Source: Clostridiales bacterium UBA1206 (lineage in GTDB: Bacteria; Bacillota; Clostridia; Oscillospirales; CAG-382). Taken from it: DNA of 64,000 bases. Shown one piece after another: positions 17,726 to 26,305 of this stretch. The DNA is taken from assembly GCA_002310055.1 (NCBI GenBank), contig DBXS01000033.1:10445-74444 (forward strand). Reading direction: 5' to 3'. Every line of letters begins with the position of its first letter. Within the stretch, counting starts at the first letter, position 1. Under the pieces are notes generated by a model, which had not been told where the DNA came from, did not search any database, and was given only the letters and a program-made list of their open reading frames with translations. The position numbers and the translations under genes are program-made.

Positions 17726-18631
17726 ATGGGATTTTTCGATAAACTCAAGGCGGGGCTCAAAAAGACGCGCGATCTGCTCATAAAACCCGTGAATTCGCTG
17801 TTTTCGTCCACCGATAAGGTAGATGACGATTTTTACGAAGAGCTGTTCGATCTGCTCGTCTCTTCAGACGTGGGCGTGGAAGCTTCGGACGAAATAACCG
17901 AAAAACTGCGCGAACGCCTTAAAGAAAAGAAGATAAAAGAGACCGCTCCCGCAAAAGAGGAATTCAGGCAGATACTCGACGAAATGATAGGCGAAGACGT
18001 GCCGCTCGACGTTTCCGGCAAGACCGTGATACTCGTCGTGGGCGTCAACGGCGTGGGCAAGACCACCTCCATAGGCAAGATCGCGCTGATGCTCAGGCGG
18101 CAGGGCAAAAAAGTCATGCTGTGCGGAGCCGACACGTTCCGCGCCGCGGCGATAGAACAGCTCGCGGTCTGGGGCGAACGCGCCTCGGTGCCCATGATCA
18201 GTCAGGCCGAAGGCGCCGATCCCGCCGCCGTGGTGTTCGACGCGTGCGCCGCCGCCAAAAAGCAGGGGATCGACGTGCTCATCGTCGACACCGCCGGAAG
18301 ACTGCACAACAAAAAGAACCTTATTGACGAGCTTTCAAAAATAAACCGCGTGATAAGCCGCGAATATCCGGAAGCTCACCGCGAAACGCTGCTCGTGCTT
18401 GACGCGGTCACGGGGCAGAACGGACTTTCGCAGGCGCGCGAATTCACCAAAGCCGCCGACGTCAACGGCATAGTGCTCACCAAGCTCGACGGCACCGCCA
18501 AGGGCGGGATCGTGCTCGCCATACGCAGTTCGCTCGGCATCCCCGTCAAGCTCATAGGCGTTGGCGAAGGCCCCGAGGACCTGCAGAGTTTCAGCGGGCG
18601 CGATTTCGTGAACGCCATGTTCGAAGAATAA
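17726..18631 (+). CDS. ftsY: Signal recognition particle receptor FtsY
   Basis: A 301-residue SRP-type GTPase that docks ribosome-nascent-chain complexes at the membrane with Ffh. The short N-terminal A region (MGFFDKLKAGLKKT) leads into the N helical bundle (about 20-90). The G domain shows P-loop GVNGVGKTTSIGK at about 107, the insertion box DTFRAAAIEQL, DTAGRLHNK, TKLDGTAKGG and the C-terminal GVGEGPEDLQSF. The ribosome site GGAG overlaps the smc stop region, so the two genes are translated together. Confidence 0.97.
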   Translation: MGFFDKLKAGLKKTRDLLIKPVNSLFSSTDKVDDDFYEELFDLLVSSDVGVEASDEITEKLRERLKEKKIKETAPAKEEFRQILDEMIGEDVPLDVSGKTVILVVGVNGVGKTTSIGKIALMLRRQGKKVMLCGADTFRAAAIEQLAVWGERASVPMISQAEGADPAAVVFDACAAAKKQGIDVLIVDTAGRLHNKKNLIDELSKINRVISREYPEAHRETLLVLDAVTGQNGLSQAREFTKAADVNGIVLTKLDGTAKGGIVLAIRSSLGIPVKLIGVGEGPEDLQSFSGRDFVNAMFEE

Positions 18632-18647
18632 ACGGAGGCGCCGTTAT

Positions 18648-19244
18648 ATGGAAACCATAGTCATCGCCACCGGAAACAAACACAAGGTTTCTGAAATCAA
18701 AGAGATGCTCGCCCCGTTCACGGCGGGGAAGTACGAGCTCATATCCATGCGCGAAGCGGGGTTTGACGGCGAAATAGAAGAGACCGGAACGACTTTTGAA
18801 GAAAACGCCTTCATCAAGGCGAGCACGGTGTGCCGCGCCACCGGCAAGATCACTTTCGCCGATGATTCCGGGCTGTGCGTGGACGCGCTTGACGGACGTC
18901 CCGGCGTGTATTCGGCGCGCTACGGCGGGCTGGATACCGACGACGAGCAGATCTCGCTTCTGCTTTCGGAACTCAAAGACGTCCCCGCCGAAAAACGCAC
19001 CGCGCGTTTCGTGGCGGTGTTCTGCGCCGTGTTCCCGGACGGCGGAACTCTTTCGGCGCGCGGCGAATGCGAAGGGACTATCCTGTTCGAGCGGCGCGGA
19101 TTCGACGATTTCGGCTACGATCCCGTTTTCTACTATCCGCCTGCGGGCAGGACTTTCGCCGAGATGACCCAGAGCGAAAAATGCGCCGTCAGCCACCGCG
19201 GCAGAGCGGTGCGCGGTTTCGCAAAACTGTTTTTCAAAGAATAA
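18648..19244 (+). CDS. rdgB: Non-canonical purine NTP pyrophosphatase (RdgB/HAM1)
   Basis: A 198-residue house-cleaning enzyme that hydrolyses ITP, dITP and XTP to monophosphates. It shows the N-terminal IATGNKHKVSEI (residues 5-16), ETGTTFEENAFIKA, the metal-binding FADDSGLCVDAL, then a C-terminal FGYDPVFYYPPAGRTFAEM and SHRGRAVRGF. These cover all family blocks. It lies 16 bp after ftsY in the same direction and 63 bp before cdaA. Confidence 0.95.
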   Translation: METIVIATGNKHKVSEIKEMLAPFTAGKYELISMREAGFDGEIEETGTTFEENAFIKASTVCRATGKITFADDSGLCVDALDGRPGVYSARYGGLDTDDEQISLLLSELKDVPAEKRTARFVAVFCAVFPDGGTLSARGECEGTILFERRGFDDFGYDPVFYYPPAGRTFAEMTQSEKCAVSHRGRAVRGFAKLFFKE

Positions 19245-19307
19245 CCGCATCTTTTCAAAAAGCGCGGTTTCGCAGACGGCATAAAAGTAAGTTAAGGAGT
19301 TGACCGT

Positions 19308-20186
19308 ATGTATTTCGATTTCAATTACATTTTGAATCAGTTGGGATCCGTGGGGATAGCCGACGTTTTCGATATCATCATCGTCGCGTTCGTGTTCTAC
19401 TATCTCTTCAAATTCGTACGCGAACGCCGCGCGGGCAAGCTCGCCATCGGCGTGCTGTTCCTTATCGTTATGCTGTTCATAAGCGAGCTCGCCAATATGC
19501 GCGCCACGTATTTCATACTCAAAAACGTGGTCAACGTCGGCCTTATCGCGCTGCTTATAGTGTTCCAGCCGGAACTGCGCAGCATGCTCGAAAAAATGGG
19601 CAGCGAACCTCTCAAGGGGTTCCGCGGCAAGCTCAATAATTCCGCGGTCAGCGAATACCGCGCCGCCATAGGCGAACTCACCGCCGCGGTCGACCGCCTT
19701 TCCGAAAGCAAGACCGGCGCGCTCATCGTTATAGAAGGTTCCACCAAGCTGGGCGACGTCATAAAGACCGGTACGGTCATCGACGCCCAGATCAGCTCGT
19801 TCCTTTTGGGCAATATATTCTTCAATAAAGCGCCGCTCCACGACGGAGCCGTCATAATACGCGGTCTGCGCATACTCGCCGCGGGCTGCTTCCTGCCGCT
19901 TTCCACCAATCCCGATATCATCAAGGATCTGGGCACGCGGCACAGAGCCGGAATAGGCATTTCCGAAAACAGCGACGCCACCGTCATCATCGTCAGCGAA
20001 GAGACCGGCACCGTAAGTATCGCCGAAAACGGCGAACTCAAGCGCGGCTTCACCGGCGCGGAGCTCGAAAAATACCTGCAGGCGCTGCTTATCGATCCCA
20101 AGATCAAAAAGAGCTTCAAACAGCGCTTCTTCAGCCTGCGCGACCCCGAACAGGACGACGAAGAGGAGGGCGGTTTCGATGCTTAA
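19308..20186 (+). CDS. cdaA: Diadenylate cyclase CdaA (c-di-AMP synthase)
   Basis: A 292-residue membrane enzyme that makes cyclic di-AMP from two ATP, a messenger for potassium and osmotic balance. Three N-terminal transmembrane helices lie at about 17-35, 45-62 and 68-86. The DAC domain follows, with the catalytic DGAVIIRG block and RHRAGIGISE motif near 180 and 207. A short acidic tail ends the protein. GGAG precedes the ATG. It overlaps cdaR by 8 nt, which matches the known CdaA-CdaR pair; the usual third partner glmM is not in the window. Confidence 0.96.
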   Translation: MYFDFNYILNQLGSVGIADVFDIIIVAFVFYYLFKFVRERRAGKLAIGVLFLIVMLFISELANMRATYFILKNVVNVGLIALLIVFQPELRSMLEKMGSEPLKGFRGKLNNSAVSEYRAAIGELTAAVDRLSESKTGALIVIEGSTKLGDVIKTGTVIDAQISSFLLGNIFFNKAPLHDGAVIIRGLRILAAGCFLPLSTNPDIIKDLGTRHRAGIGISENSDATVIIVSEETGTVSIAENGELKRGFTGAELEKYLQALLIDPKIKKSFKQRFFSLRDPEQDDEEEGGFDA

Positions 20187-21477
20187 CTCTCTTTCTTCCG
20201 CACCCGCGGGCGCCAAAAAGGGCAAAAGCAGGGCGTTCACCCTGTTCGTCATAGTCATCGCCGTGCTTTCGGCGATAGTGCTCTGGCTTTACGTGCTGGG
20301 CTACGATTCGCCCAACTACGAAAAAGAATTCAACGTCGCCGTCACCGCCGAAGGCGAAAGCGAGCTGCGCGCCGAAAAGGGCTACACCATCGTTTCGGAT
20401 TTCGGTTTCAATATCAAAGTGACGGTGTCCGGCCCGCAGTCCGAAGTCAATATGCTGCGCGCCGACGACATCAAGGCGTATATAGACGTTTCGGGCGTCA
20501 CCGCGGCGGGCAACAATTCGCTGCCCATATACGTGGTGCTTCCTAACGAAAACAAACTGGCGGTCGCTGCCAAGAGCGTCGAAAGCGCCGTCGTCTTCAT
20601 CGACCGGTGCATCTCGACCGAGATCCCCGTCCGCGTGCAGATAACCGATTACACGCTTTCCGCCGACCTCACGCTGGGCGACTACACCATAAACCCCACC
20701 ACCGTCACGGTTGAAGGGCCCGAAAGCGTGCTTGCCAACATAGAATACGCATACGCGAGCATAGCCCCGGGCGAGATCAGCGGATCGGTAAAATCCAACG
20801 CCTCGGTCTCGCTGCGCTCCTCTTCCAACGCGGTCATCAACAACAGCTATATCGTGCTGCTCGACCCGTCGGTCGAAGTTTCGGTGCCCGTGTACAAGAC
20901 CAGGGACGTCCCGGTGCGCGTGCATTTCGTGGGCGGCTACTACAGCACCGAATCGGCGACGATAACGCTTTCGAACGACTACGTCAAGGTCAAGGGCCTT
21001 GCCGAAGACGTCGACAGTCTCGACGAGATCAGGATCGACGTGGCTGAAAACACGCTCGTCCCCGATCCCGAAAACAAAATAAACATAGTCAAGAAAATCG
21101 TTTTCCCGGGCGGTATACAGTCCGCGGACGGCGTGACGAGCGTTACCGCGACCATCGTCTTCAACGATGTGGTCTATCGGAAAATGAGTCTGTATACCGA
21201 AAAGTGCGTCTTTACCGGAAGACCCGATTCCATATCGGTCGTCCCCGCCGATCCCGTGATCAACATCACGGTGTTCGGCCCGCCTCAGGCGCTGTCGCTT
21301 ATCACTTTCGAAGATTTCGCGCTCGAAGCCGACCTTTCGTATATAGACCTCAAACCGGGAGAAGAATATTCGGTCCCGGTGGAGATAGGCTTCGCCGCGT
21401 GGAACGACATTTTCACGGGGATATACGTCGCGGGGGATTACGATATCAAGATAATCACAGGCGCAGCCGATGAATGA
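20179..21477 (+). CDS. cdaR: YbbR-domain regulator of CdaA (CdaR-like)
   Basis: A 432-residue single-pass protein: a basic N-terminus, one transmembrane helix at about 16-38, then an extracytoplasmic region with three to four YbbR repeats. Each repeat ends in the typical VTVSGP or VTVEGP-like beta strand (for example residues 88-95 and 174-181). It starts inside cdaA. In Bacillus the orthologous protein modulates c-di-AMP synthesis by CdaA, and I infer the same here from the overlap and family. Confidence 0.92.
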   Translation: MLNSLSSAPAGAKKGKSRAFTLFVIVIAVLSAIVLWLYVLGYDSPNYEKEFNVAVTAEGESELRAEKGYTIVSDFGFNIKVTVSGPQSEVNMLRADDIKAYIDVSGVTAAGNNSLPIYVVLPNENKLAVAAKSVESAVVFIDRCISTEIPVRVQITDYTLSADLTLGDYTINPTTVTVEGPESVLANIEYAYASIAPGEISGSVKSNASVSLRSSSNAVINNSYIVLLDPSVEVSVPVYKTRDVPVRVHFVGGYYSTESATITLSNDYVKVKGLAEDVDSLDEIRIDVAENTLVPDPENKINIVKKIVFPGGIQSADGVTSVTATIVFNDVVYRKMSLYTEKCVFTGRPDSISVVPADPVINITVFGPPQALSLITFEDFALEADLSYIDLKPGEEYSVPVEIGFAAWNDIFTGIYVAGDYDIKIITGAADE

Positions 21478-21523
21478 CCGGCTTTATATGAAGAACAAGA
21501 ATTACGAAAAGCGGTGAATTGTA

Positions 21524-23608
21524 TTGTTGGGTGAAAACTGGTTCGTTTCCGAAACAGATAAAAGAAAAGAAGAATCTCTTTCAGATGCGCTGGGCATAAG
21601 CCGGCTCACGGCGCGCGTGCTCGTCGCGCGCGGGTACGACACGCCCGATTCCGCGCGCAGCTTTTTGAGCAAGAGTGATCTCAAACTGCACGATCCCATG
21701 CTGCTCAAGGATATGGACAAAGCGTGCGAGAGGATCAAAAAAGCCATCGACGAGAATCAGTCGGTATGCATTTACGGCGACTACGACGTGGACGGCGTGA
21801 CCTCCACGACCGCGCTGTATCTGTATCTCACCGGGCGCGGAGCCAGGTGCAGGTGCTTTATCCCGGAACGCCTTTCCGAAGGTTACGGGCTCAATAAAGC
21901 CGCCATAGGCGATATCGCGCGCGACACCGACCTTATCATCACGGTCGACACGGGCATCACCGCCAGGGATGAGATAGAATACGCGCGCAGTCTGGGCGTG
22001 GACGTGATCGTCACCGACCACCACAACTGCCGCGAGGAGCTTCCCGACGCCTGCGCGGTCGTCAACCCCCGGCGCGAAGACTGCGACTATCCGTTCAAGG
22101 CGCTCGCCGGCGTGGGCGTGGTGTTCAAGCTGCTCTGCGCGCTCGAAGGCGACAGCGAAAAGATCTTTGAAGAATACGCCGATATCGTGGCGATCGGCAC
22201 GGTAGCCGACGTTATGCCGATAACCGACGAAAACCGGCTCATAGTGGACAAAGGGCTCAAACAGCTGGCGGACACCCGCCGCGTGGGCCTGCGCGCGCTG
22301 ATGGACTGCACCGGCGTGGGCGAAAGCAACGGCAAAAAGAAAGTGTTCACTTCTACCGTCGGCTACGTCCTGGCGCCCCGCCTCAACGCCGCCGGGCGTA
22401 TCGCCTCGGCGCGCAAGTCGCTCGACCTGCTGCTCGAGACCGATTACGAAAAAGCCAAGGCAATGGCGACCGAGCTTTGCGAGATCAACGTGTGCCGCCA
22501 GACCACCGAGCAGCGCATTTATAAAGAAGCCACTCAGATGATCGGCGCGTTCCGCGGCGACAGATACAGCTATATACTCCATTCCGACAACTGGCATCAG
22601 GGCGTGGTCGGGGTCGTCGCAAGCAAGATATCCGAACGCTATTCGCTGCCCGCCATACTGTTTTCGTTCGACGGCGACATTGGCAAGGGAAGCGGCAGAT
22701 CGGTCAAAGGGCTCAACCTCACCGACCTGCTCGCCGAATGCTCGGACCTGCTCATAGAATACGGCGGCCACGAACTCGCCGCCGGGCTTTCGATCGAACG
22801 CAGGAACTTAGACGCGTTTATCGAAAGGTTCGAAAAACTCTCGCGCGAGAAACTCGAACATATCGACACGATCCAGCCGCTGAATATCGACTGCGAGCTG
22901 TATTTCGACGAGATAACTTCCGAAAACGCCGCCGAACTGCAGCTGCTCGAACCGTTCGGGCTCACTAACGCGGTGCCGCAGTTCATAGTGCGCGGAGTCA
23001 CCATAAGCGAGATCACGCCTATTTCGGCGGATAAAAACATACGCATCAAACTGCGCGACCGCCGCACCCGCCGCGAAGTCAACGCCGTCTATTTCGGTAT
23101 GAGCCACTGCGAATTTCCGTTCGTGCGCGGCGACGAGTGCGAACTCGCCTGCACGCTGGGGCTCAACGAATACCGCGGCGTCGTGTCGCCGCAGCTGCTA
23201 GTGCGCGCGGTGCGCCCGTGCGAGGAAGAAAGCAAACGCGTCAAGCGCTCGCGCGAGATATACGCCAGCGTGTGCAGCACGACCGACGCGTCGCCCGTGC
23301 CGTTTTCGGCGCTCCCCACGGTCAACGATTTCCGCGAGGTGTTCCGTCTGCTCAAGCGCGAGCTCGAAAACGAACGCAAATGTGTGTCGGTGCGCTATCT
23401 CAAACACAAGCTCGCCTCCACCGAAAACGCCGATATCGACCTTTGCGCCATAAAGATCGTCATCGACGTGATGAACGAGTTCGGGCTCGCCGAGACCACG
23501 CACGTGCGCGGCAACGATATTATCGAAATCAAACTGCTGCCGTATTCCGCCAAGATAGACCTTGAAAAGAGCGAGATACTGCGCCGCATAAAAAAGAGAG
23601 CCAACTGA
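21524..23608 (+). CDS. recJ: Single-stranded-DNA-specific exonuclease RecJ
   Basis: A 694-residue 5'-3' exonuclease of the DHH family acting in recombination and mismatch repair. It shows the YGDYDVDGVTSTT motif (about 83-95), DTGI, then DHH at about 165. The DHHA1 region has GGHELAAGLSI near 415, and an OB-like C-terminal part follows. The start is a TTG at 21524, with a second TTG just after it. No ATG is available that keeps the N-terminal ENWFVSE region, and the upstream ribosome site GGTG is weak. A C-terminal extension of about 100 residues after the OB domain is common in Firmicutes RecJ. Confidence 0.95.
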   Translation: MLGENWFVSETDKRKEESLSDALGISRLTARVLVARGYDTPDSARSFLSKSDLKLHDPMLLKDMDKACERIKKAIDENQSVCIYGDYDVDGVTSTTALYLYLTGRGARCRCFIPERLSEGYGLNKAAIGDIARDTDLIITVDTGITARDEIEYARSLGVDVIVTDHHNCREELPDACAVVNPRREDCDYPFKALAGVGVVFKLLCALEGDSEKIFEEYADIVAIGTVADVMPITDENRLIVDKGLKQLADTRRVGLRALMDCTGVGESNGKKKVFTSTVGYVLAPRLNAAGRIASARKSLDLLLETDYEKAKAMATELCEINVCRQTTEQRIYKEATQMIGAFRGDRYSYILHSDNWHQGVVGVVASKISERYSLPAILFSFDGDIGKGSGRSVKGLNLTDLLAECSDLLIEYGGHELAAGLSIERRNLDAFIERFEKLSREKLEHIDTIQPLNIDCELYFDEITSENAAELQLLEPFGLTNAVPQFIVRGVTISEITPISADKNIRIKLRDRRTRREVNAVYFGMSHCEFPFVRGDECELACTLGLNEYRGVVSPQLLVRAVRPCEEESKRVKRSREIYASVCSTTDASPVPFSALPTVNDFREVFRLLKRELENERKCVSVRYLKHKLASTENADIDLCAIKIVIDVMNEFGLAETTHVRGNDIIEIKLLPYSAKIDLEKSEILRRIKKRAN

Positions 23609-23637
23609 GATCAAACGCTTAAAAGGAGCTTTTTCAA

Positions 23638-25851
23638 GTGGCAGAGACTTTTGAACAACTCTACAGATCGATATCGGAAAAAGGTCCGATGTATTACGAT
23701 CTCGACAAAATAAGGCGTGCCTACGATTTTGCCGAAAAATGCCATTCCGGGCAGAAACGCATATCTGGCGAGCCTTACATAACGCACCCCATCGCGGTGG
23801 CGCAGATCGTCGCCGACCTGCAGCTCGACACCGATTCCATCTGCGCCGCGCTGCTCCACGACACGGTCGAAGACTGCGGCGACAAGGCCGATATTTCCAT
23901 CATCCGCAAATCGTTCGGCAACGAAGTCGCCAACCTCGTGGACGGCGTGACCAAGCTGGTGCACATACCCTTTGAAAAGAAGCAGGATGAATCCATTGAA
24001 AACCTGCGCAAGATGTTTCTGGCAATGTCCAAGGATCTGCGCGTCATTTTCATAAAGCTCGCCGACAGGCTTCACAATATGCGCACGTTGGAATACCGCT
24101 CCGAGCAGAAACAGCGCTCCATCGCGCTCGAGACTATGCACGTCTACGCGCCGCTGGCGCACCGTCTGGGGATCCAGATGATAAAGCAGGAGCTCGAAAC
24201 GCTGGCGCTTCGGTATCTCGACCCCGTCGGCTACGACGAGATAAGCCGTTCCATAGAACAGCGCCTTTCCGAAAACGAAGGATTCCTGCAGAACGCCAAG
24301 GAGACCATTGCCGAAAGCCTTACCGAACAGAAGATAAGCTACCGTCTCGAAGGCCGCGTCAAATCCATATACAGCATCTACCGCAAGATGTACAATCAGA
24401 ACAAGCCGTTCGACGAGATCTACGACTTTTACGCAATACGCATAATAGTCAAGACCGAAATGGAATGCTATTCGGTGCTGGGCGTGATACACGAAAAATT
24501 CAAGTCGATGCCGGGCAGGTTCAAGGATTACATCTCCACGCCGAAGGCGAATATGTACCGTTCGCTGCACACCACGGTCATAGGGCACGACGGCATACCG
24601 TTCGAAGTCCAGATCCGCACCGAGGAAATGCACGAAGTCGCCGAATACGGCCTTGCGGCGCACTGGAAATACAAGAGCGGCGAACAGGCCAAAGAGCTTG
24701 TGGATAAAAAACTCAAGTGGATCCGCACTCTGCTCGAGACCGAAAAAGACCCCGACGACGCCGACGAATTCTTCCGCCCGCTCAAGATCGACCTGTTCGA
24801 CGACGAGACGTTCGTGTTCACGCCGCAGGGCGACGTCGTTTCGCTGCCGGCGGGCTCCAACCCCATAGATTTCGCCTACGCCATACATTCGGCGGTCGGC
24901 AACAAGATGGTCGGCGCCAAGGTCAACGGCAACATCGTCCCCATAGATTACGTGCTCGAAAACGGTCAGATCGTCGAAATACTCACGTCTTCCGCCTCCA
25001 AGGGCCCCAGCCGCGACTGGCTCAAGATGGTCCGCTCGGGCGAGGCGCGCAACAAAATAAGGCAGTTCTTCAAAAAAGAGATGCGGTCCGAAAACATTGT
25101 CATCGGCAAGTACGAAATAGACCGCGAGCTCAGAAGGTTCGGCAGACCGTTCACCGAAGCGCAGAAAGAAGAGATCGTCAAAAACATCGCCGAGCGTATG
25201 ATGATGGCGGACGCCGACGATCTGTACAACAATATCGGCTACGGCGGGATCGCGCTATCGCGCATATCCGCCAAACTGCGCGACGAATTCGACCGCGTGG
25301 TCAATCCCGTCACTCCCGAGGAACTCGCGGCGAAGCAGCAGGAAAAACAGGCAAAACTCGCTCAGCGCCGCACCGGAGGCGACAAGTCGCAATCGGTCAT
25401 CATAGACAGCGTTTCGGGGTGCGAAGTCAAGTTTGCCAAATGCTGCAATCCGCTGCCCGGCGACAGCATAATAGGTTTTATCACCAAGGGCTACGGAGTT
25501 TCCATACACAAATACGACTGCGAAAACGTCGTGGCGGGGCTCAAGCGCCCCGAGGACAAGGACAGATGGGTGGTCGCTTCGTGGGCGGAAGCCGTTGAAA
25601 AACAGGAATTCGGCGATTTTGAAGCGGGCATCAACGTCTACGCCGTCTATTCGCAGCGCATAATAGCCGATATCACCGTCGCGCTTTCCGATCTCAAAGT
25701 GGCGCTGGTGTCGCTCACGACGCGTGAAAACGGCGACGATATGATACTCCACCTTGTGGTGAAATGCAGCAATATCGAGCATCTTCACAACATATTAAAG
25801 TCGCTCAAACGTATCCAGGGCGTGCGCGACGTGACGCGAGGTAACAAATAG
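23638..25851 (+). CDS. relA: Bifunctional (p)ppGpp synthetase/hydrolase (RSH)
   Basis: A 737-residue long RelA/SpoT homologue controlling the stringent response. The HD hydrolase domain has HDTVED at about residue 74. The synthetase domain carries RFKDYIS at about 297, an R-x-K-D signature found in enzymes active in both directions rather than the E-x-D-D of synthase-only RelA. A TGS domain follows at about 393-452 (VFTPQGDVVSLP), then the zinc-finger/CC region with KCCNPLPGD, and an ACT domain at the C-terminus (about 660-735). GTG start with AAAGGAG upstream. dtd begins one base after its stop. Confidence 0.96.
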   Translation: MAETFEQLYRSISEKGPMYYDLDKIRRAYDFAEKCHSGQKRISGEPYITHPIAVAQIVADLQLDTDSICAALLHDTVEDCGDKADISIIRKSFGNEVANLVDGVTKLVHIPFEKKQDESIENLRKMFLAMSKDLRVIFIKLADRLHNMRTLEYRSEQKQRSIALETMHVYAPLAHRLGIQMIKQELETLALRYLDPVGYDEISRSIEQRLSENEGFLQNAKETIAESLTEQKISYRLEGRVKSIYSIYRKMYNQNKPFDEIYDFYAIRIIVKTEMECYSVLGVIHEKFKSMPGRFKDYISTPKANMYRSLHTTVIGHDGIPFEVQIRTEEMHEVAEYGLAAHWKYKSGEQAKELVDKKLKWIRTLLETEKDPDDADEFFRPLKIDLFDDETFVFTPQGDVVSLPAGSNPIDFAYAIHSAVGNKMVGAKVNGNIVPIDYVLENGQIVEILTSSASKGPSRDWLKMVRSGEARNKIRQFFKKEMRSENIVIGKYEIDRELRRFGRPFTEAQKEEIVKNIAERMMMADADDLYNNIGYGGIALSRISAKLRDEFDRVVNPVTPEELAAKQQEKQAKLAQRRTGGDKSQSVIIDSVSGCEVKFAKCCNPLPGDSIIGFITKGYGVSIHKYDCENVVAGLKRPEDKDRWVVASWAEAVEKQEFGDFEAGINVYAVYSQRIIADITVALSDLKVALVSLTTRENGDDMILHLVVKCSNIEHLHNILKSLKRIQGVRDVTRGNK

Positions 25852-25852
25852 T

Positions 25853-26296
25853 ATGAAAGCAGTAGTATGCCGCGTAAACGGCGCGGTCTGCCGCGTCGAC
25901 GGCGAAATAACCGGCGAAGTCGGCACGGGGCTCCTCATATTCGCGGGCTTCTGCGGCGAGGATACCGAACCGGACGTGGTCAAGGTCGCCCGCAAGATCG
26001 GGCGGCTGCGCATTTTCCGCGACGAAAACGGCAAGATAAACAAATCGGTCTCCGACGTTTCGGGCGGAGCTCTGGTCATTTCCAATTTCACGCTCTACGG
26101 CAGGGTAAAACACTCCAACCGTCCCGATTTTATGCGCGCCTGCCCCGCGGACCGCGCAAACGAATATTTTGAGCTTTTTAAGCGCGAACTTTCGGCGTTT
26201 ATGCCGGTGCAGTCGGGCGTTTTCGGCGCGCATATGCATATCGAAGCCGAAAACGACGGCCCCGTCACCCTCGTGATAGACAGTTCGGAGCTTTAA
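25853..26296 (+). CDS. dtd: D-aminoacyl-tRNA deacylase
   Basis: A 147-residue enzyme that frees D-amino acids from wrongly charged tRNA. The N-terminus MKAVVCRVNGAVCRVDG fits the family. The SQ-type catalytic loop reads SNFTLYG here rather than S-Q-F-T-L, and the second signature is near the C-terminus as NDGPVTLVID. The Gln to Asn change in the first signature is worth noting, since that position helps line the site. It follows relA after one base, the usual Clostridia order relA-dtd-hemZ. Confidence 0.92.
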   Translation: MKAVVCRVNGAVCRVDGEITGEVGTGLLIFAGFCGEDTEPDVVKVARKIGRLRIFRDENGKINKSVSDVSGGALVISNFTLYGRVKHSNRPDFMRACPADRANEYFELFKRELSAFMPVQSGVFGAHMHIEAENDGPVTLVIDSSEL

Positions 26297-26305
26297 GGGA
26301 TATAA

